A stretch of DNA of 64,000 nt from Cydia pomonella (lineage: Eukaryota; Arthropoda; Insecta; Lepidoptera; Tortricidae), in the NCBI RefSeq assembly GCF_033807575.1, contig NC_084707.1, forward strand, positions 17,842,550 through 17,906,549, given 5' to 3'. Each line of letters opens with the position of its first letter. Position 1 is the first letter of the stretch. A program made the position numbers and the translations under genes. This document shows positions 1 through 11,449 of the stretch, one piece after another. The notes under the pieces are model-generated. The model did no database searches, had not been told where the DNA came from, and saw only the letters and a list, made by a program, of their open reading frames with translations.

Positions 1-32
1 GGTGTATATTGATTGAATGACCTGTTCAACAG

Positions 33-296
33 CACACCGGCGCCGGCGCGCAGGGCGGCGGCCAGGCGCTGGCCAGCCCCGGCTCGTGCCTGCAGGACTT
101 CCGCGCCACGCCGCTCATCGAGTGCAACGGCGAGGCCGGCACGTGCCACCACTTCGCCAACCTGCTCAGCTTCTGGCTCACGGTCATCGACGAGACCGCG
201 GCCTTCGGCGCGCCGCCGCGGCGGGCCACGCACAAAGGAGATTTCAATTCGCGTTCTCAAGTGTCTCGATGCGCAGTGTGCATCAAGAACTCATAA
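33..296 (+). CDS. Collagen IV alpha-2-like chain, last exon (NC1 domain C-terminus), partial
   Basis: This is the 3' terminal coding exon of a type IV collagen, the network collagen of basement membranes. The exon follows a TTCAACAG acceptor and reads in one frame for 87 residues to TAA at 294-296. It covers the end of the second C4 repeat of the NC1 domain, which drives trimer and hexamer assembly. Visible landmarks are [19 protein letters not shown], then [25 protein letters not shown] and the terminal [10 protein letters not shown], with the family's cysteines in place. The GGGQ, DFRATP and CxVCxKN pattern is closer to the alpha-2/viking chain than to alpha-1, an inference from remembered family patterns. 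The rest of the gene lies left of the window. GC content is much higher than in the surrounding DNA. Confidence 0.9.
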   Translation, partial: HTGAGAQGGGQALASPGSCLQDFRATPLIECNGEAGTCHHFANLLSFWLTVIDETAAFGAPPRRATHKGDFNSRSQVSRCAVCIKNS

Positions 297-2478
297 TTCT
301 ATACGTATGTTTCACTCGTGGACAGTATACTTAAGGCAACCCTATGTGTATACAACTTAAAACATAATACCAAAAAACTACACGGGGTAAACTACTATAA
401 TCAGTTCAATATTGCTGTGGTATAATTTTAACTAGAACCGGTCATTGGCATCATATAATTCTTAATGTGAATTACGTTTTAAACACGTTGCCTGTGATAA
501 GATCCCGTAGGTAAGTACCTAATCTTGTGGAGAGAACACTTAATATATATTAAATAATTTATAAATATGATATAAATGCATACATGTCATTTAATTTTAT
601 TAAAACAATGTTTAGTTTCTCAAGAGGATCGCGTCTTTTAAAATTAAAATAGCTTCTTTGGTTTTCTAAGTTTTCTCGTTTATAAAAATGCTTATTCGGG
701 CCTAATTTAAGTAAACAGCGTGAGCGCTTGTGACCAAACTATTAATGGCTCTTTGCAAGGTGTTGATGAATAAAACAGCCACGACTACTCCAAGCATATG
801 TAAAAATGATTCTTAGCACATATCCACCAGTAGGCGGCTCAGATGATATTCATTTTATCGCCAAACGACCACCAGTCCAAAAACATGGACACATTTAGAC
901 TAGTCTATTTGGTTAGCACGAAATGGTTTGTAGACGTAATTTACTTTTTGAATTTTACATCAGATATGGTTGGCCTACTAGGCATATCAAAAACCTCGAA
1001 TGCTGAAATGTTATGTCTGAAATGTATTCATTTTATTTTTACGTAAGCCTCAATTGAGGTCTCAATTGTGAGTTTCCATGTTATGTTATAAGTTAACAGT
1101 GTTCCTGTTTTGAATAGGGTAAATAAAGCCAAAAACACCAAAGTTTGTTTAATAGTTAGGATGAATGATATCGTAAGTAGAGTTAATGTAAATGTCTTAA
1201 TAGATTATTTTATTTATATGGAATAATACAACTTGATCCTTATTTAATTTTTTGGGTTCCTTCTTTAATTTGGAAAAAGAAAGTGTTTCCATTTCCGAAT
1301 GGGATCAGTCTAAAGGACAAGTGCATATAAACAGTTACTAAACTTCTTAACCCAGATTAAACGAAAAAGGTCAAGTTGTAAGGAAAATCTATAAGAAGAT
1401 AGATGTAACCACATTACTTATGATAGATAATACGCTTGTGATAATTTAAATGTGCCTTAATATGTATATAATACCCAAACAATACCACTTCACTTTCAAA
1501 TTCACTGTTATGTAATGTTAAACTACTTGAATACATTGTATAGGTATACTCTTATATCTTGTATCTAATATAATGGTAATTAGGTATTTCATATTCTTGA
1601 GAAATATGTGTAGTGAAGATAAATGTTGATACAAGCACTGCCATTGTAGATAATGTTTTATTTTTATAATTTATACGTGCTTAAGCCTAAATACATAATA
1701 AATAACAAAGTTGTATTCTTTTACTCATATTCTCTACCCAACCCATTCAGTCGTCTAGCCAGAAAACTGGCAGCGTTACCTCTTTGGCCTCTTTGAATGG
1801 CTTATTATCTGGCCGACGGCGCGACGTAGCTGTTAGTTGTCTGGTCGTTGAGACATCGACAAAGCGCTAGGAGATCATTTTGAAAAAATCTTTATGAGCC
1901 CTTTCTTTTCCCACTGTCCTTGGGTTGCGGTACCAGCGGCAAATATGTAGCAGGTCGCCTGTAGGTGGGCCGTCCCACCTACAAGCATGCATGTCGACAC
2001 CTAGTCGACACAGTAGGTGAATTTCACACAAGCGACCTTCCAGCTTCCACGGCATCAGTATCATTTATGGTTCTTGTCGGGACAGTTTCAGATTCAGTTA
2101 GGGACAAAGGCGGTACCGATCAAACCCGTAGCCCGCCTTTGGCGCTGCTAGTGCTAGCTAGCCCAGAGACGGCGGGGTCAAGCGGACGGTGCTCATTCTA
2201 CTGTTTTAGGAAAAAGCTGAATTGGCTGTCGAGGTACATGTTGAGGATGGATGAGAGGGTTGTCTTGAAAGAGAGTTCTAGGGGTCATCCGATACTACTC
2301 TTTGCTCGGGGCTCTTTAAGGGTGCTGGAGATGTTTCTAGACAGGGTGAACAGATATAACTTTATGAATATGCTATGTGAGCTAGCACTAGCCCGACACG
2401 AAATCATATTGTATTCATATAATCCATGAGAGCACAGCACATCGTATGTACGCCGTGTGCCAGTCTAAGATATAACCA
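297..2478. other. Collagen 3' UTR and intergenic spacer
   Basis: AT-rich DNA following the collagen stop. Candidate plus-strand poly(A) signals AATAAA lie at 769-774 and 1122-1127, so the 3' UTR probably runs 0.5-0.9 kb. Beyond about 1.7 kb I see no convincing gene. A 154-codon open frame at 1965-2429 has no recognisable domain and no ATG start. Confidence 0.5.
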
Positions 2479-2598
2479 GGGGCCTTACCGCGAAAACCGA
2501 AATTTGCAAGTTGCGGGGATCTTTCTCTTTCACTCTCACTAAGACGTAATTAGAGTGAAATAGAAATTGACGAGTTTCGATTTTCGCGGTCATAGCCC
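2479..2598 (-). repeat. Short MITE-like repeat, family A copy 1
   Basis: About 120 bp bounded by GGGGCCTTACCGCGAAAACC and, on the other side, TTTTCGCGGTCATAGCCC. The ends are imperfect inverted repeats around CGCGAAAA, and the middle carries CACTCTCACTAAGACGTAAT. Two more copies of the same sequence are at 17526-17653 (opposite orientation) and 43689-43822 (same orientation). This copy lies about 420 bp upstream of the TMEM164 start codon, so it is in or near that promoter. Confidence 0.75.
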
Positions 2599-3022
2599 AG
2601 ACAATACAGGGCCTGCCCAGACGGAATGATCAAGTTGGCCATTAGATCAGGAAAAAAATGGCGTCAATATCTCTGACCTTCATATTCATGCGTATATTAA
2701 ACACATTTGAAACACCAATTTGAGATTTAAGCTGACAACGGCCAAACTGTATTTGATTTGGTGGTCTGTTTTTATTCCTTCAAATTATTCATGGTCAGTG
2801 TGTATCTCTCTATTAATTTACTTTTATGATATGGCAACTCTCGCAAAACCCTGTGTCAGCTGTCATCGCGGGAATTGATTGAATCGTTGAATTATTTACA
2901 GACAGACTACTCATATTTTATCGAAACACAAATTTCGTTACAGGAAATGTGTAAAAAAAATTGAACATTGTATTTGTTAATTTTTATTTAAAAACAGTAT
3001 TATAAATTCGTAATATTTAACG

Positions 3023-6000
3023 ATGTTTGAGTGGGCCTATAGTGGTGCTAACAGAGCTGTTCCCCGAAATGTGGGGCCCGAGTGCGCATATTTTTTATCG
3101 TATAATAGGCAAATAATTGAAACAATTATAGTTACTGCACTGTGCTCATACATTTTAGTAAGTATCAATAACTTAAACTTGTAACTTAATTAAGCTACGA
3201 GTGTCTTTTTCTCTTTTAATTTAATTAAAATTAGTACCATTCATTATAGATCTAAGTAATGAAACTAATACCTCTGTAACTTAATAAACATATCTGCGTT
3301 TGTAGATATGTTTTAAAATTTGTAAGGATGTAAAGAAATGTTACCTTACATAATTGCCTTTTTAATCCATCATATAAAAAATAATGATTATTAAATAACA
3401 TAAAAACTTAACAATTTGCAGGTTGGCGTATGTTTTTAAGTATCCAAAATACCTAGAGATCATATCCTAGGTTACAAAAACGATATTGAACTGTTCTTTT
3501 TTTAATATTAAAAAAGTATAAATATTTGTACTACACCTTGACTCCCTTTGGTTTTAAAACTGTAAAGTGTATGTTCATTTTAGATTTTAAATGGACAAAA
3601 AATATTAAATAATTTTGTCCCTGCATCTACTTTTTTTTTATACTGTCTGTGGCAAACAAGCATACGGCCCGCCTGATGGTAAGCAGTCTCCGAATGTATG
3701 TGTGCCTATGGACACCCGTAGCCTACTTAGGAGAGGAGTTACATGCGCGTTGCCGACCCTAGCATCCCCCCCCCCCCCCCTCCGCGTTGAGCTCTGGCAA
3801 CTTTACTCACTGGCAGGAACACAACACTATGAGTAGGGTCTAGTGTTATTGTGGCTGTGGTTTTCTGTAAGGTGGAGGTACTTCCCCAGTTGGGCTCCGC
3901 TCTAGATCTGGAGTGTCATCTGCTGTGCTGTGCCCTTACCACACAAAGCGAGATCACATTCACAATGCCCAAAACCTCTGTTTTGGACATAGTTTATGGA
4001 CATACCCGGGTCAGGGTTCAAGTATCTACTTACTTCAACTTAACACATTAGTTATTTTGAATGGCAAATTACATGTTTAAATATTTCAGGTAAAAACTTA
4101 TCCAAAACTGGTTTTACCACATGAAGAAACTTATATTAAAAGTGACAGGGGAGGCAAGAGATTGCTAGTCATTCTTTTGGCCTTACTGTGGGGAATGGAG
4201 ATTGGATTTAAATTTGCATCTCGCACTGTAATATATTTGCTGAATCCATGTCATGTTACAACATTAATGCAAGTAAGTATGCAATCAGCCACCACAATAT
4301 CCCACTCATATATGTGATTTTATCACTCCCACAATTCAAAAATGAAATATTGCACCCGAAGTGTAGTATTATTGAATAACATACTAAACATTTACTAAAT
4401 AATTAGAAGCTTAGTTATAACATACATTAAGCAACAATAAAAAAAGAACCCAATCATAGTAAAAACTTTAAGATTTCCTTAAAATTACTAAATTAGGCCA
4501 GCCCTAGCAGCACCAGTGCAGCGGGACCATTCGTGGCTTATATGTTATGTTTTGATACCTGTTGTTTTTCTCTTTTATTTTGCCACGAATAAACACTCCC
4601 TACTCTACTCTCTATATTAAGGATCATTCTGATAGTTTTCTGAACTCTGTAAAATAAAAAAAGAGATATGGTCATTAAGTTGTATGTTTGAACGTGGTGC
4701 TATAAGCAATGACTTAGACTGTTTGTTGTTGTAATTTACATTTCAAATTGGCTTAAATACATAAATACAATGCATGTTTTCCTCCTTCCAAACATTTAAG
4801 GAATGTGATATGGATATCTTCGGGTCAGGGGTTTCCATTTAAGTTAAAATGCTTGGTTTGCATACAAAGCCATTACTCTGTAAGTACCTAATCACAACAT
4901 TGGGGCTTGTATGGTTTAAACACATTATGATTACATTTGATAAGCACAGATTTGTCACAATAGAATGATTACACTCCTGACACTGACCTTGGGATCTAGG
5001 AAATTAATAACAGTTATGGGAATATTATAATTCAAGAAAAACTCATAACCTTAATGATTTCAGAAGAATATTGCTGAATTACTATAAATAAAGATTTTGA
5101 AGTACCTTTTGTGTTCTCATTTTAAAGTCAGACCAAGACAAGTCTGCAACAATTAATAGCACTTGCAGTGCAAGTATTATTTTAAACATAAATCTTCTTC
5201 GAAATTATGACGTATAATTAACACTTTCACTGCGTATGCTATCAAAATCGTTACAGACTTATCTTGGTCTAACTATAGAATATTTTAAAATTTTAATTTT
5301 GAATAGATAATAAAATACGATTTTTTTACAGATATATCTGTTGGCAGCACCACCCAGCAGGACAGTCACTGCAGTTTTTCGCATACACTTAAACTTGTTA
5401 AATGGGCCTCTATTAGCTTTTTTATTTCCTGAAACAGCATCCCGTCAGGTAAATATGTGTAACTCAAGAATATTAAAAACATATGCATTTCAATTATAAC
5501 CGGCACTTGCGTATTACTAGTTTTCTTCTTAGTGTCTGCCAGCAATAGGCCCTGCCGTGCCAATCCTACCAAAGTACTAAAATTAATAATGAATGTGTAT
5601 TCATCATAGATCCCCGCTGAGGCTGCCCTGTACTGGATACAACACGGCATGATGTGCGTGATACCATACTATCTATTAAGAATTGGAGGTACGTATTTTA
5701 TTTTCGCGTTTACCATAATAAATTTTAATTATAAAAATCTTATAATTAAATCTTATAATAACATTGCATCAATGATAGATTAATTAAATTAATTTTCAGG
5801 TGTGTACAATGTAGAGCCACTTGGTGATTTCAATTGGGCAATTGTTAGTTACTGCCTTAATCTGTTGTATCACTTCATAATTCTACAAGCTATAGCAATA
5901 GTAAGTATATAACGCCACGACTATTTTATATAAAAAGCAATAGTAAACTTTATATGAATGTATTAAGGTTTATTTTACTGTAACCTTTTTCGGCTATGGC

Positions 6001-7115
6001 TGACTGGCAGTCAAATGGTCGAAAAGTATGAGAGCCAAATAAGTTCCCAGCATTGTATATCTAAAAAAGCGGCCAAGTGCGAGTCGGACTCGCCCATGAA
6101 GGGTTCCGTACCATTTATGACGTATTAAAAAAACTACTTATTAGATCTCGTTCAAACCAATTTTCGGTGAAAGTTTGCATGGGAATGTATATCATATATT
6201 TTTTTTAGATTTTTCATTCTGTTATTTTAGAAGTTACGGGGGGGGGGGGGGGGCACACCTTTTACCACTTTGGAAGTGTCTCTCGTGCAAACTATTCAGT
6301 TTAGAAAAAAATGATATTAGAAACCTCAATATCATTTTTAAAGACCTATCCATAGATACCCCACACGTATGGGTTTGATGAAAAAAGATTTTTTGTGTTT
6401 CAGTTCGAAGTATGGGGAACCCCCAAAATTTATTGTTTTTTTTTTCTATTTTTGTGTAAACATCATAATGCGGTTTATAGAATACATCTACTTACCAAGT
6501 TTGAACAGTATAGCTTTTATAGTTTCGGAAAAAAGTAGCTGTGACAGAATCGGACAGACAGACGGACATGACGAATCTATAAGGGTTCCGTTTTTTGCCA
6601 TTTGGCTACGGAACCCTAAAAAGTGTAACTATTTATATTGTTTTCTAGATAATGTTGACGTGATGATGTTTTCCTGTTATCCACATTTTCATTGGTCACG
6701 TCTCCTTCCAGCTGAGATTGGTTGATGTCTAGAGTATGTGCGGAAAGAGAAGAGTCGTGGAATATATGGGGCCCAATACATTCCTTAGACTTCGACTCTT
6801 CTCATTCCGAACAGACTATAAACGTTCCCGCGAGAAAAAGGAAAGATTTGATCAACTTTGTGATTTTTGAATTATTTGCAGCCGGCTCAAGTGAACCTGA
6901 ACCACATGATCTGCCCGGCGCTCCTGGACCCGTTCGACGGGCCGTGGTACCGCGTGGCCGCCGTGCTCCACCAGGCCGTGCTCTGCCCCCTCCTCTGCAA
7001 GGCCTACTGCCTCGTCGCTGACTTTTGTCTCACCAAGTTCCCGCCCACGAAGGTCAAACAGCAACTCAAAGACTTACTCCAGGACAGAAAGACAGACGAC
7101 ATAAAAGACTTGTAG
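3023..7115 (+). CDS. TMEM164: TMEM164 (acyltransferase-like multipass membrane protein), complete
   Basis: Six coding exons: 3023-3157, 4090-4272, 5332-5448, 5610-5688, 5800-5900 and 6882-7115, all with GT-AG borders, joining to 282 residues against about 297 in the human protein. Conserved stretches include [13 protein letters not shown] near the N-terminus, [44 protein letters not shown] and the C-terminal [20 protein letters not shown]. The protein is strongly hydrophobic with several membrane segments. Human TMEM164 has been reported as an acyltransferase that makes polyunsaturated ether phospholipids and promotes ferroptosis, using a cysteine in the NPCH motif. That cysteine is kept here as residue 99, and a conserved histidine is at about 157. 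The start is the first ATG in frame with the conserved exon-1 sequence. A candidate poly(A) signal is at 8013-8018. The last exon is far more GC-rich than the others. Confidence 0.93.
3651..4017 (+). repeat. Lepidopteran interspersed repeat (SINE-like) in TMEM164 intron 1
   Basis: Begins GGCAAACAAGCATACGGCCC, followed by CCTGATGGTAAGCAG and ATGCGCGTTGCCGACCC, then a 12-base C run at about 3769-3780. It continues through CCACACAAAGCGAGATCACA to TACCCGGGTC. The second half recurs at 33262-33366. I recognise this as a widespread lepidopteran repeat type but do not assign a family name. Confidence 0.7.
5127..5273. repeat. Palindromic MITE with GTCAGACCAA ends, copy 1 (TMEM164 intron 2)
   Basis: About 147 bp with inverted ends, GTCAGACCAAGACAAGTCTG on the left and CAGACTTATCTTGGTCTAAC on the right. 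The interior is also palindromic around AAATTATGACGTATAATT. A related copy is at 36220-36368. The transcript would fold into a long hairpin inside intron 2. Confidence 0.75.
6063..6622 (+). repeat. Lepidopteran interspersed repeat with GCGGCCAAGTGCGAGTCGGA head (TMEM164 intron 5)
   Basis: Starts GCGGCCAAGTGCGAGTCGGA and GGGTTCCGTACC, and ends GGCTACGGAACCCTAAAAA, so the termini contain a GGTTCCGTA/TACGGAACC inverted pair. A run of 15 G lies at about 6239-6253. Related pieces lie inside the hAT-like element (head-like sequence near 11545 and 13255-13290, tail-like sequence near 13100-13170) and near 21690. The family is common in Lepidoptera. Whether it is SINE- or Helitron-derived I cannot tell. 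Confidence 0.65.
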
Positions 7116-9754
7116 GTGCGTGTCAAATTCTTTTTGTGACGTTCTTAAGAAAAAGGTACCACGTTGTCGGTTTTCGATAAAGACGATCTCTAACGGAGGC
7201 AATCATGTTAGTAAAAATGCGCGGAAAAATCTACAAATGCAATTTTCAAGTGGTAATACACACAATGACAGCATGACCTTTAGAGACGAATCGTCTTATT
7301 TGCACCTTTTATTAGTTTTGCAACGCTTTAATGATATCCGTCCGTGGTACCTCTTTGTCTGAAAACGACACTTTTGTGGCTGTAACCCCTTTCAGGGTAG
7401 CTAGAATCTCTGTGAAATTGCCTAATGTAGTACCTAAAGAACAATATTTCATCGCGTCCATTTCGTTTGGGTGATTATTGTTGATAATAAGCTAAATAAT
7501 TAATAGATCATGATCTCTTATAATAGGGAGGCCAACGGATGGGACTGAATGCTTTATCGCTGACGCAGCGACAAGCTTTATCGCTGTTCTTGGTGTGGTA
7601 TTATTCGAGTAATCAACAAAATAGACGTTCGTCATTTTTTAAAGCAATCTTTTCCTCATCAAGTACCGACATTGTGCGATAAAGGCGATATGAACAAAAT
7701 TGTTAATTAATCGAGAGTCAATAGGTAGAAACCCAATGCCCAAAGAGCAAAGGTTTTTATGAGTCTAGTTTTCAATTTTTTAATATCGCCGTTTTTATTA
7801 GTAAATGGTAGTTGCCTCTTTCACCCGAGGAGGCGTTATATGTAAAGGTTTTTCAGCCTTTGTAGTCGGCAGACGGTGACTGGCAGTTATTAAATGATTT
7901 AAATTTGGAACTGGCGGTCGCTGTCGGATGGAAAAGGATATGCGGGCCGGCATTCCAGAAGGAAGAGGCAGCCATCAAGGCTAGCCGAATTGTAACGTAG
8001 CTATATGTTGAAAATAAAGATATAAACTACAACGAATGTGTGTCGTCCTCCCTGTTAGGTCGATATCTTTTACAGTACACACAATGTACCTACTTCATTA
8101 CTTACGAAGAAAAAAAAAACTAATAATATACATAATTCATCCGCGAGTTCGTATATTGTTGACTTAAAGGCATGAAAGGCCCTGATCCTTTCGGCATACA
8201 GCCACGATTAAAAATAGTATACAAGCTAATTGTTATTTGTGTGAATCAACTTTTTTTGTGTTATCCTATCCCGTTGTCCACGGGACAATACTGGCACAGA
8301 TTGTTCGAAGAGATGTTGTATGACGATTTACTTACATGCTCAGTGGATGGCCTGTTACACAATTTCTACCACAATAATGCATGTTTGATTACATTAAAAT
8401 ACCATAAAATCAGGATTTCAAGAATGGTGGTCCAAGGGACAAAACAAACTAAACATGACACTAAAAAGTTGATCCACCCATTTGTTTTACAAGGGGGCAA
8501 AGTTTTTGTTTAACCCCTCGTGCTAATATTGATACCGACTTTACCCGACCAATAGAAAGATTCTAAAATTAATAAAAGCGGAATCTCGAGCGTTGCGAGA
8601 GTTTCAAGCCACAATGGTTAAACAAAATTTGCTACGGAGTGAAACACAACCAATTTCGCCACGGCAACACAAGTAAAATACTATGTCTAAAACGTTAAGA
8701 AACAAATCCAAGTCAAAAGCTATTATTGATTATATATAGTGATTGCTTCTTCTTCTTGATTTTTTATTGCCAGGCCCCGAAATAGGCTACAAAACAATTA
8801 GATATACTGATAAATGACGTGTCAATTTTTAAGTGCAAGTTTATAAGACATAAAGTAAATTCAGCATAGAAATCTTATTCTCAGATATTTTATCCTGGGA
8901 ACAACGGAATTGCTTGTCGTTGTATGCGATTCAGGACTATAAAAATCGTGATTGTGCTAGTTTCTTCAACTTGGCCTCTAGTTTTGTAAACCGACTATAA
9001 ATCTAGCTTGTGTAGGTAGGTATTATTTTGTTACGTGTTGAAGTTTGTACTACCAGGTAATGTAAGTCAAATTATACTTAGTAATGTTTTGAACTTATGA
9101 GCTCGGACGAAATTAACTGAGTGAATATAGTTATATCTGATTGCATTAATGTACAGCCATCTGCAATAATATCTGACTCTGTCGTTATTAGTCGATAAAC
9201 GTATAGGTTTAGAAGGGGGTTAGGTTTTAAAGCAGTCACATTATCGTATGCAGATGAAAAACAGACTTCATAAGATTTGGCTCAGATTTGGTTAGTAATA
9301 GTGTAACAGTATTGACTTGCCTAAAATAAGTTTCATTCGGTAGGTACCGTACCTACACGGTGTTTTCATAGCTCCCGGTCAATACAAATAGAATACTTGT
9401 ATATAGGTACGTAGTCCAACGGACGTAATGATAACTCCGTTTATAATATAATCTACTTACCTATTATTTTTACGTCACGATATTTTCATTTTCAGCACTC
9501 ACCTAAGCTTTATAGATTAATAATTTGGATCAAAACCTAAAGCAAGGATCAGGCCCAGATGGTCTTGAAATGTTTAGACAGGGCTGGGATGTTATTGTGA
9601 ATGACTGTACCCTCAAGTTCCTTTAGACTGTATTTCGACCCAAGCTGTGCGAGGTAGCTGAGCGGTGTGAGAATGCGTAGCGAGGCTGTGTAGCGGGCTC
9701 TTTTCAAATAAGCAGGCGGGGTGCGGTTAAGCGAGAGCGGACTTTTTTCAGGGA
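7116..9754. other. TMEM164 3' UTR and intergenic spacer
   Basis: The likely 3' UTR runs to about 8020, with AATAAA at 8013-8018. After that I see no recognised gene. An ATG-initiated 113-codon frame at 8172-8513 has no domain and is compatible with chance. Confidence 0.4.
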
Positions 9755-10130
9755 CGTCGGATTCCGACCGCAGCTGTACTACTGCGGCAGTATTGTAGCG
9801 CGATATTACTGCATTTCTGCCACAAATGTCAAAAATCCCAGCACCGGCATTACTGCAGAAAATTATATGAAATTTGAAGTTTCCTGCAGTAAAGTCGCGC
9901 TGCAATACTACTGCAGTCGACTGCATTACTGCAGAAAATGTCAAGATGTCAATTTGTAGAGAAATTTAAATAAAATTTGACGTTTTCTGCAGTAATGTCG
10001 CGCTGCAATACTGCTGCTGTCGACTGCAGAAATATTGCAGCATGACATTACTACCGATGGCATTACTAACGTCAAAAACGATGTTGCTGCCCGGCTGCAC
10101 TAGTGTCAAGGTGCAATACAAGTTCAAATG
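9755..10130. repeat. CTGCAG-rich repetitive block
   Basis: A stretch in which ACTGCAG, CTGCAGTA and GTCGCGCTGCAATACT recur many times, for example ACTGCAGTCGACTGCATTAC near 9909 and again in altered form near 10010. Neighbouring segments repeat at a spacing of roughly 100 bp and are partly self-complementary. It looks like a MITE or a decayed short tandem array. No coding sequence is supported. Confidence 0.55.
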
Positions 10131-10922
10131 TCAACTTTAATGTTTTAAAGCTACTACCCCGCAACACATTCATCGCAACACGTTCCTCGCTCACCTTCTC
10201 ACTTGTTTTGTATGTACAAAAAAACTTCGCTCCGCTAAGCTGTTTCCACTAGAGCTGAGCTGAGCTGAGGTAAATTAAGCGTTTCTATTGGTTCACACAC
10301 AGCTCTCGCTTCGCATCCTCGCACATCTTTGGTGGAAACGCACCAACCAGAACAAATATCTGGATCCTACCTTGTACAGCCTGATGTACAAGCTAAGGAA
10401 GAGCTGTACAGGCTGAGGTGAGACGAAGTGACAAGGAGGCTGTTTAGAGTCTGGCTAAAGAAAGTTGAACCCATGAGTTAACATTATCGTTGCGGCAATT
10501 AATTTAACTTAATTACTAGTTAAAATGTCTTCCGACCCAAATGTCGCATCGATCTTGTTAAATTACGCGGTAGTATACGAGTTGTCAGTAAACGAGTAGA
10601 GAAACCTACTCGCATTTATGACATAGTCGTAAGTAAATTCGTTAGTCTGACTCTAACATCGTTAACAGAATATGTTAGCTCCAATACAAAGGAACTCAAT
10701 GTAGAAATTTACTTAAGCAAATGGAACATAAACTAAGGTTCCGTAATTGTATGTTATAGAAATCATTATCTTTATGCGTTCTTCATTTTTGGTAATGTAA
10801 TATTTAGTAATAATATGCTGAATCAACGTTTTTGTCAGCAAAATTGGACCTACTAAAATTATTCGGTTTTATGTAATATTTTTTCTTATTATATAAAAAC
10901 AGATAAACAAGCTACGTAATGC
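10131..10922. other. Intergenic, no gene seen
   Basis: Contains a local inverted pair, GTTTCCACTAGAGCTGAGCT near 10247 against TTTGGTGGAAACGCACC near 10329, possibly another decayed MITE. Nothing coding is recognised. Confidence 0.35.
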
Positions 10923-11395
10923 AATATTTATATTTATTTATTTAAACTTTATTGCACAAAATATATACAACAATGTACAAATGGCGGACTTAATGCCAAA
11001 TGGCATTCTCTACCAGTCAACCATAGGGCCAAACAGAGATACCTAGAATTGGTGCAGAGAAAAAAAAATCGATTGAATAAAAAAAAGCAAACCATACTTA
11101 TAAACTACATAAATAAATAATAACAATAAACTACCACATATTTATAGAATACATACTATAAATATAATAATGATGGATATTATTCGAGCTCTTGTTTTAG
11201 CAAACGCTTATGTAACATCCGCTTGAAAGAAAACTTACTTGGAGCTTGTCTAATATTTAGAGGGATTTTTTTTATCATGATTTGATATTTTATAACTTGT
11301 TTAAGACAGTGACCCAGAGGACAAAGCTGTCCCAAACTTTTGTATGAAAATAAGGGTTCGTCCACTGGGTCACCCAATTTTTTAAATAAACATTA
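10923..11395 (-). mobile_element. 3' fragment of a CR1/Jockey-type non-LTR retrotransposon
   Basis: On the minus strand a 65-codon frame (11377-11180) reads like the extreme C-terminus of a non-LTR reverse-transcriptase protein, ending FKRMLHKRLLKQELE. It is followed by a 3' UTR ending GCAATAAAG and an A/T-rich tail of AAAT-type repeats at 10923-10960. The same GCAATAAAG-type ending is seen on the CR1-like element near 49.9 kb. The element is 5'-truncated with only the last few hundred bases left. Confidence 0.6.
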
Positions 11396-11449
11396 GACAT
11401 ATTTTTATTTCTGCCGGATCTGGCATATAGTTATATTAAGGATCTTGAC

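Noticed and set aside
1965..2429. 154-codon open frame on the plus strand
   Set aside because: No ATG start, no recognisable domain and no conserved-looking composition. A chance frame cannot be excluded.
6240..6253. G-run and the C-run at 3769 as quadruplex regulatory elements
   Set aside because: Both are simple homopolymers inside interspersed repeats. I see no separate sign of function.
8172..8513. 113-codon ATG-initiated frame downstream of TMEM164
   Set aside because: No domain, atypical composition, and within the number of such frames expected in 64 kb.
9549..9944. 131-codon open frame on the minus strand
   Set aside because: It overlaps the CTGCAG-rich repeat, and I see no domain or splice context.
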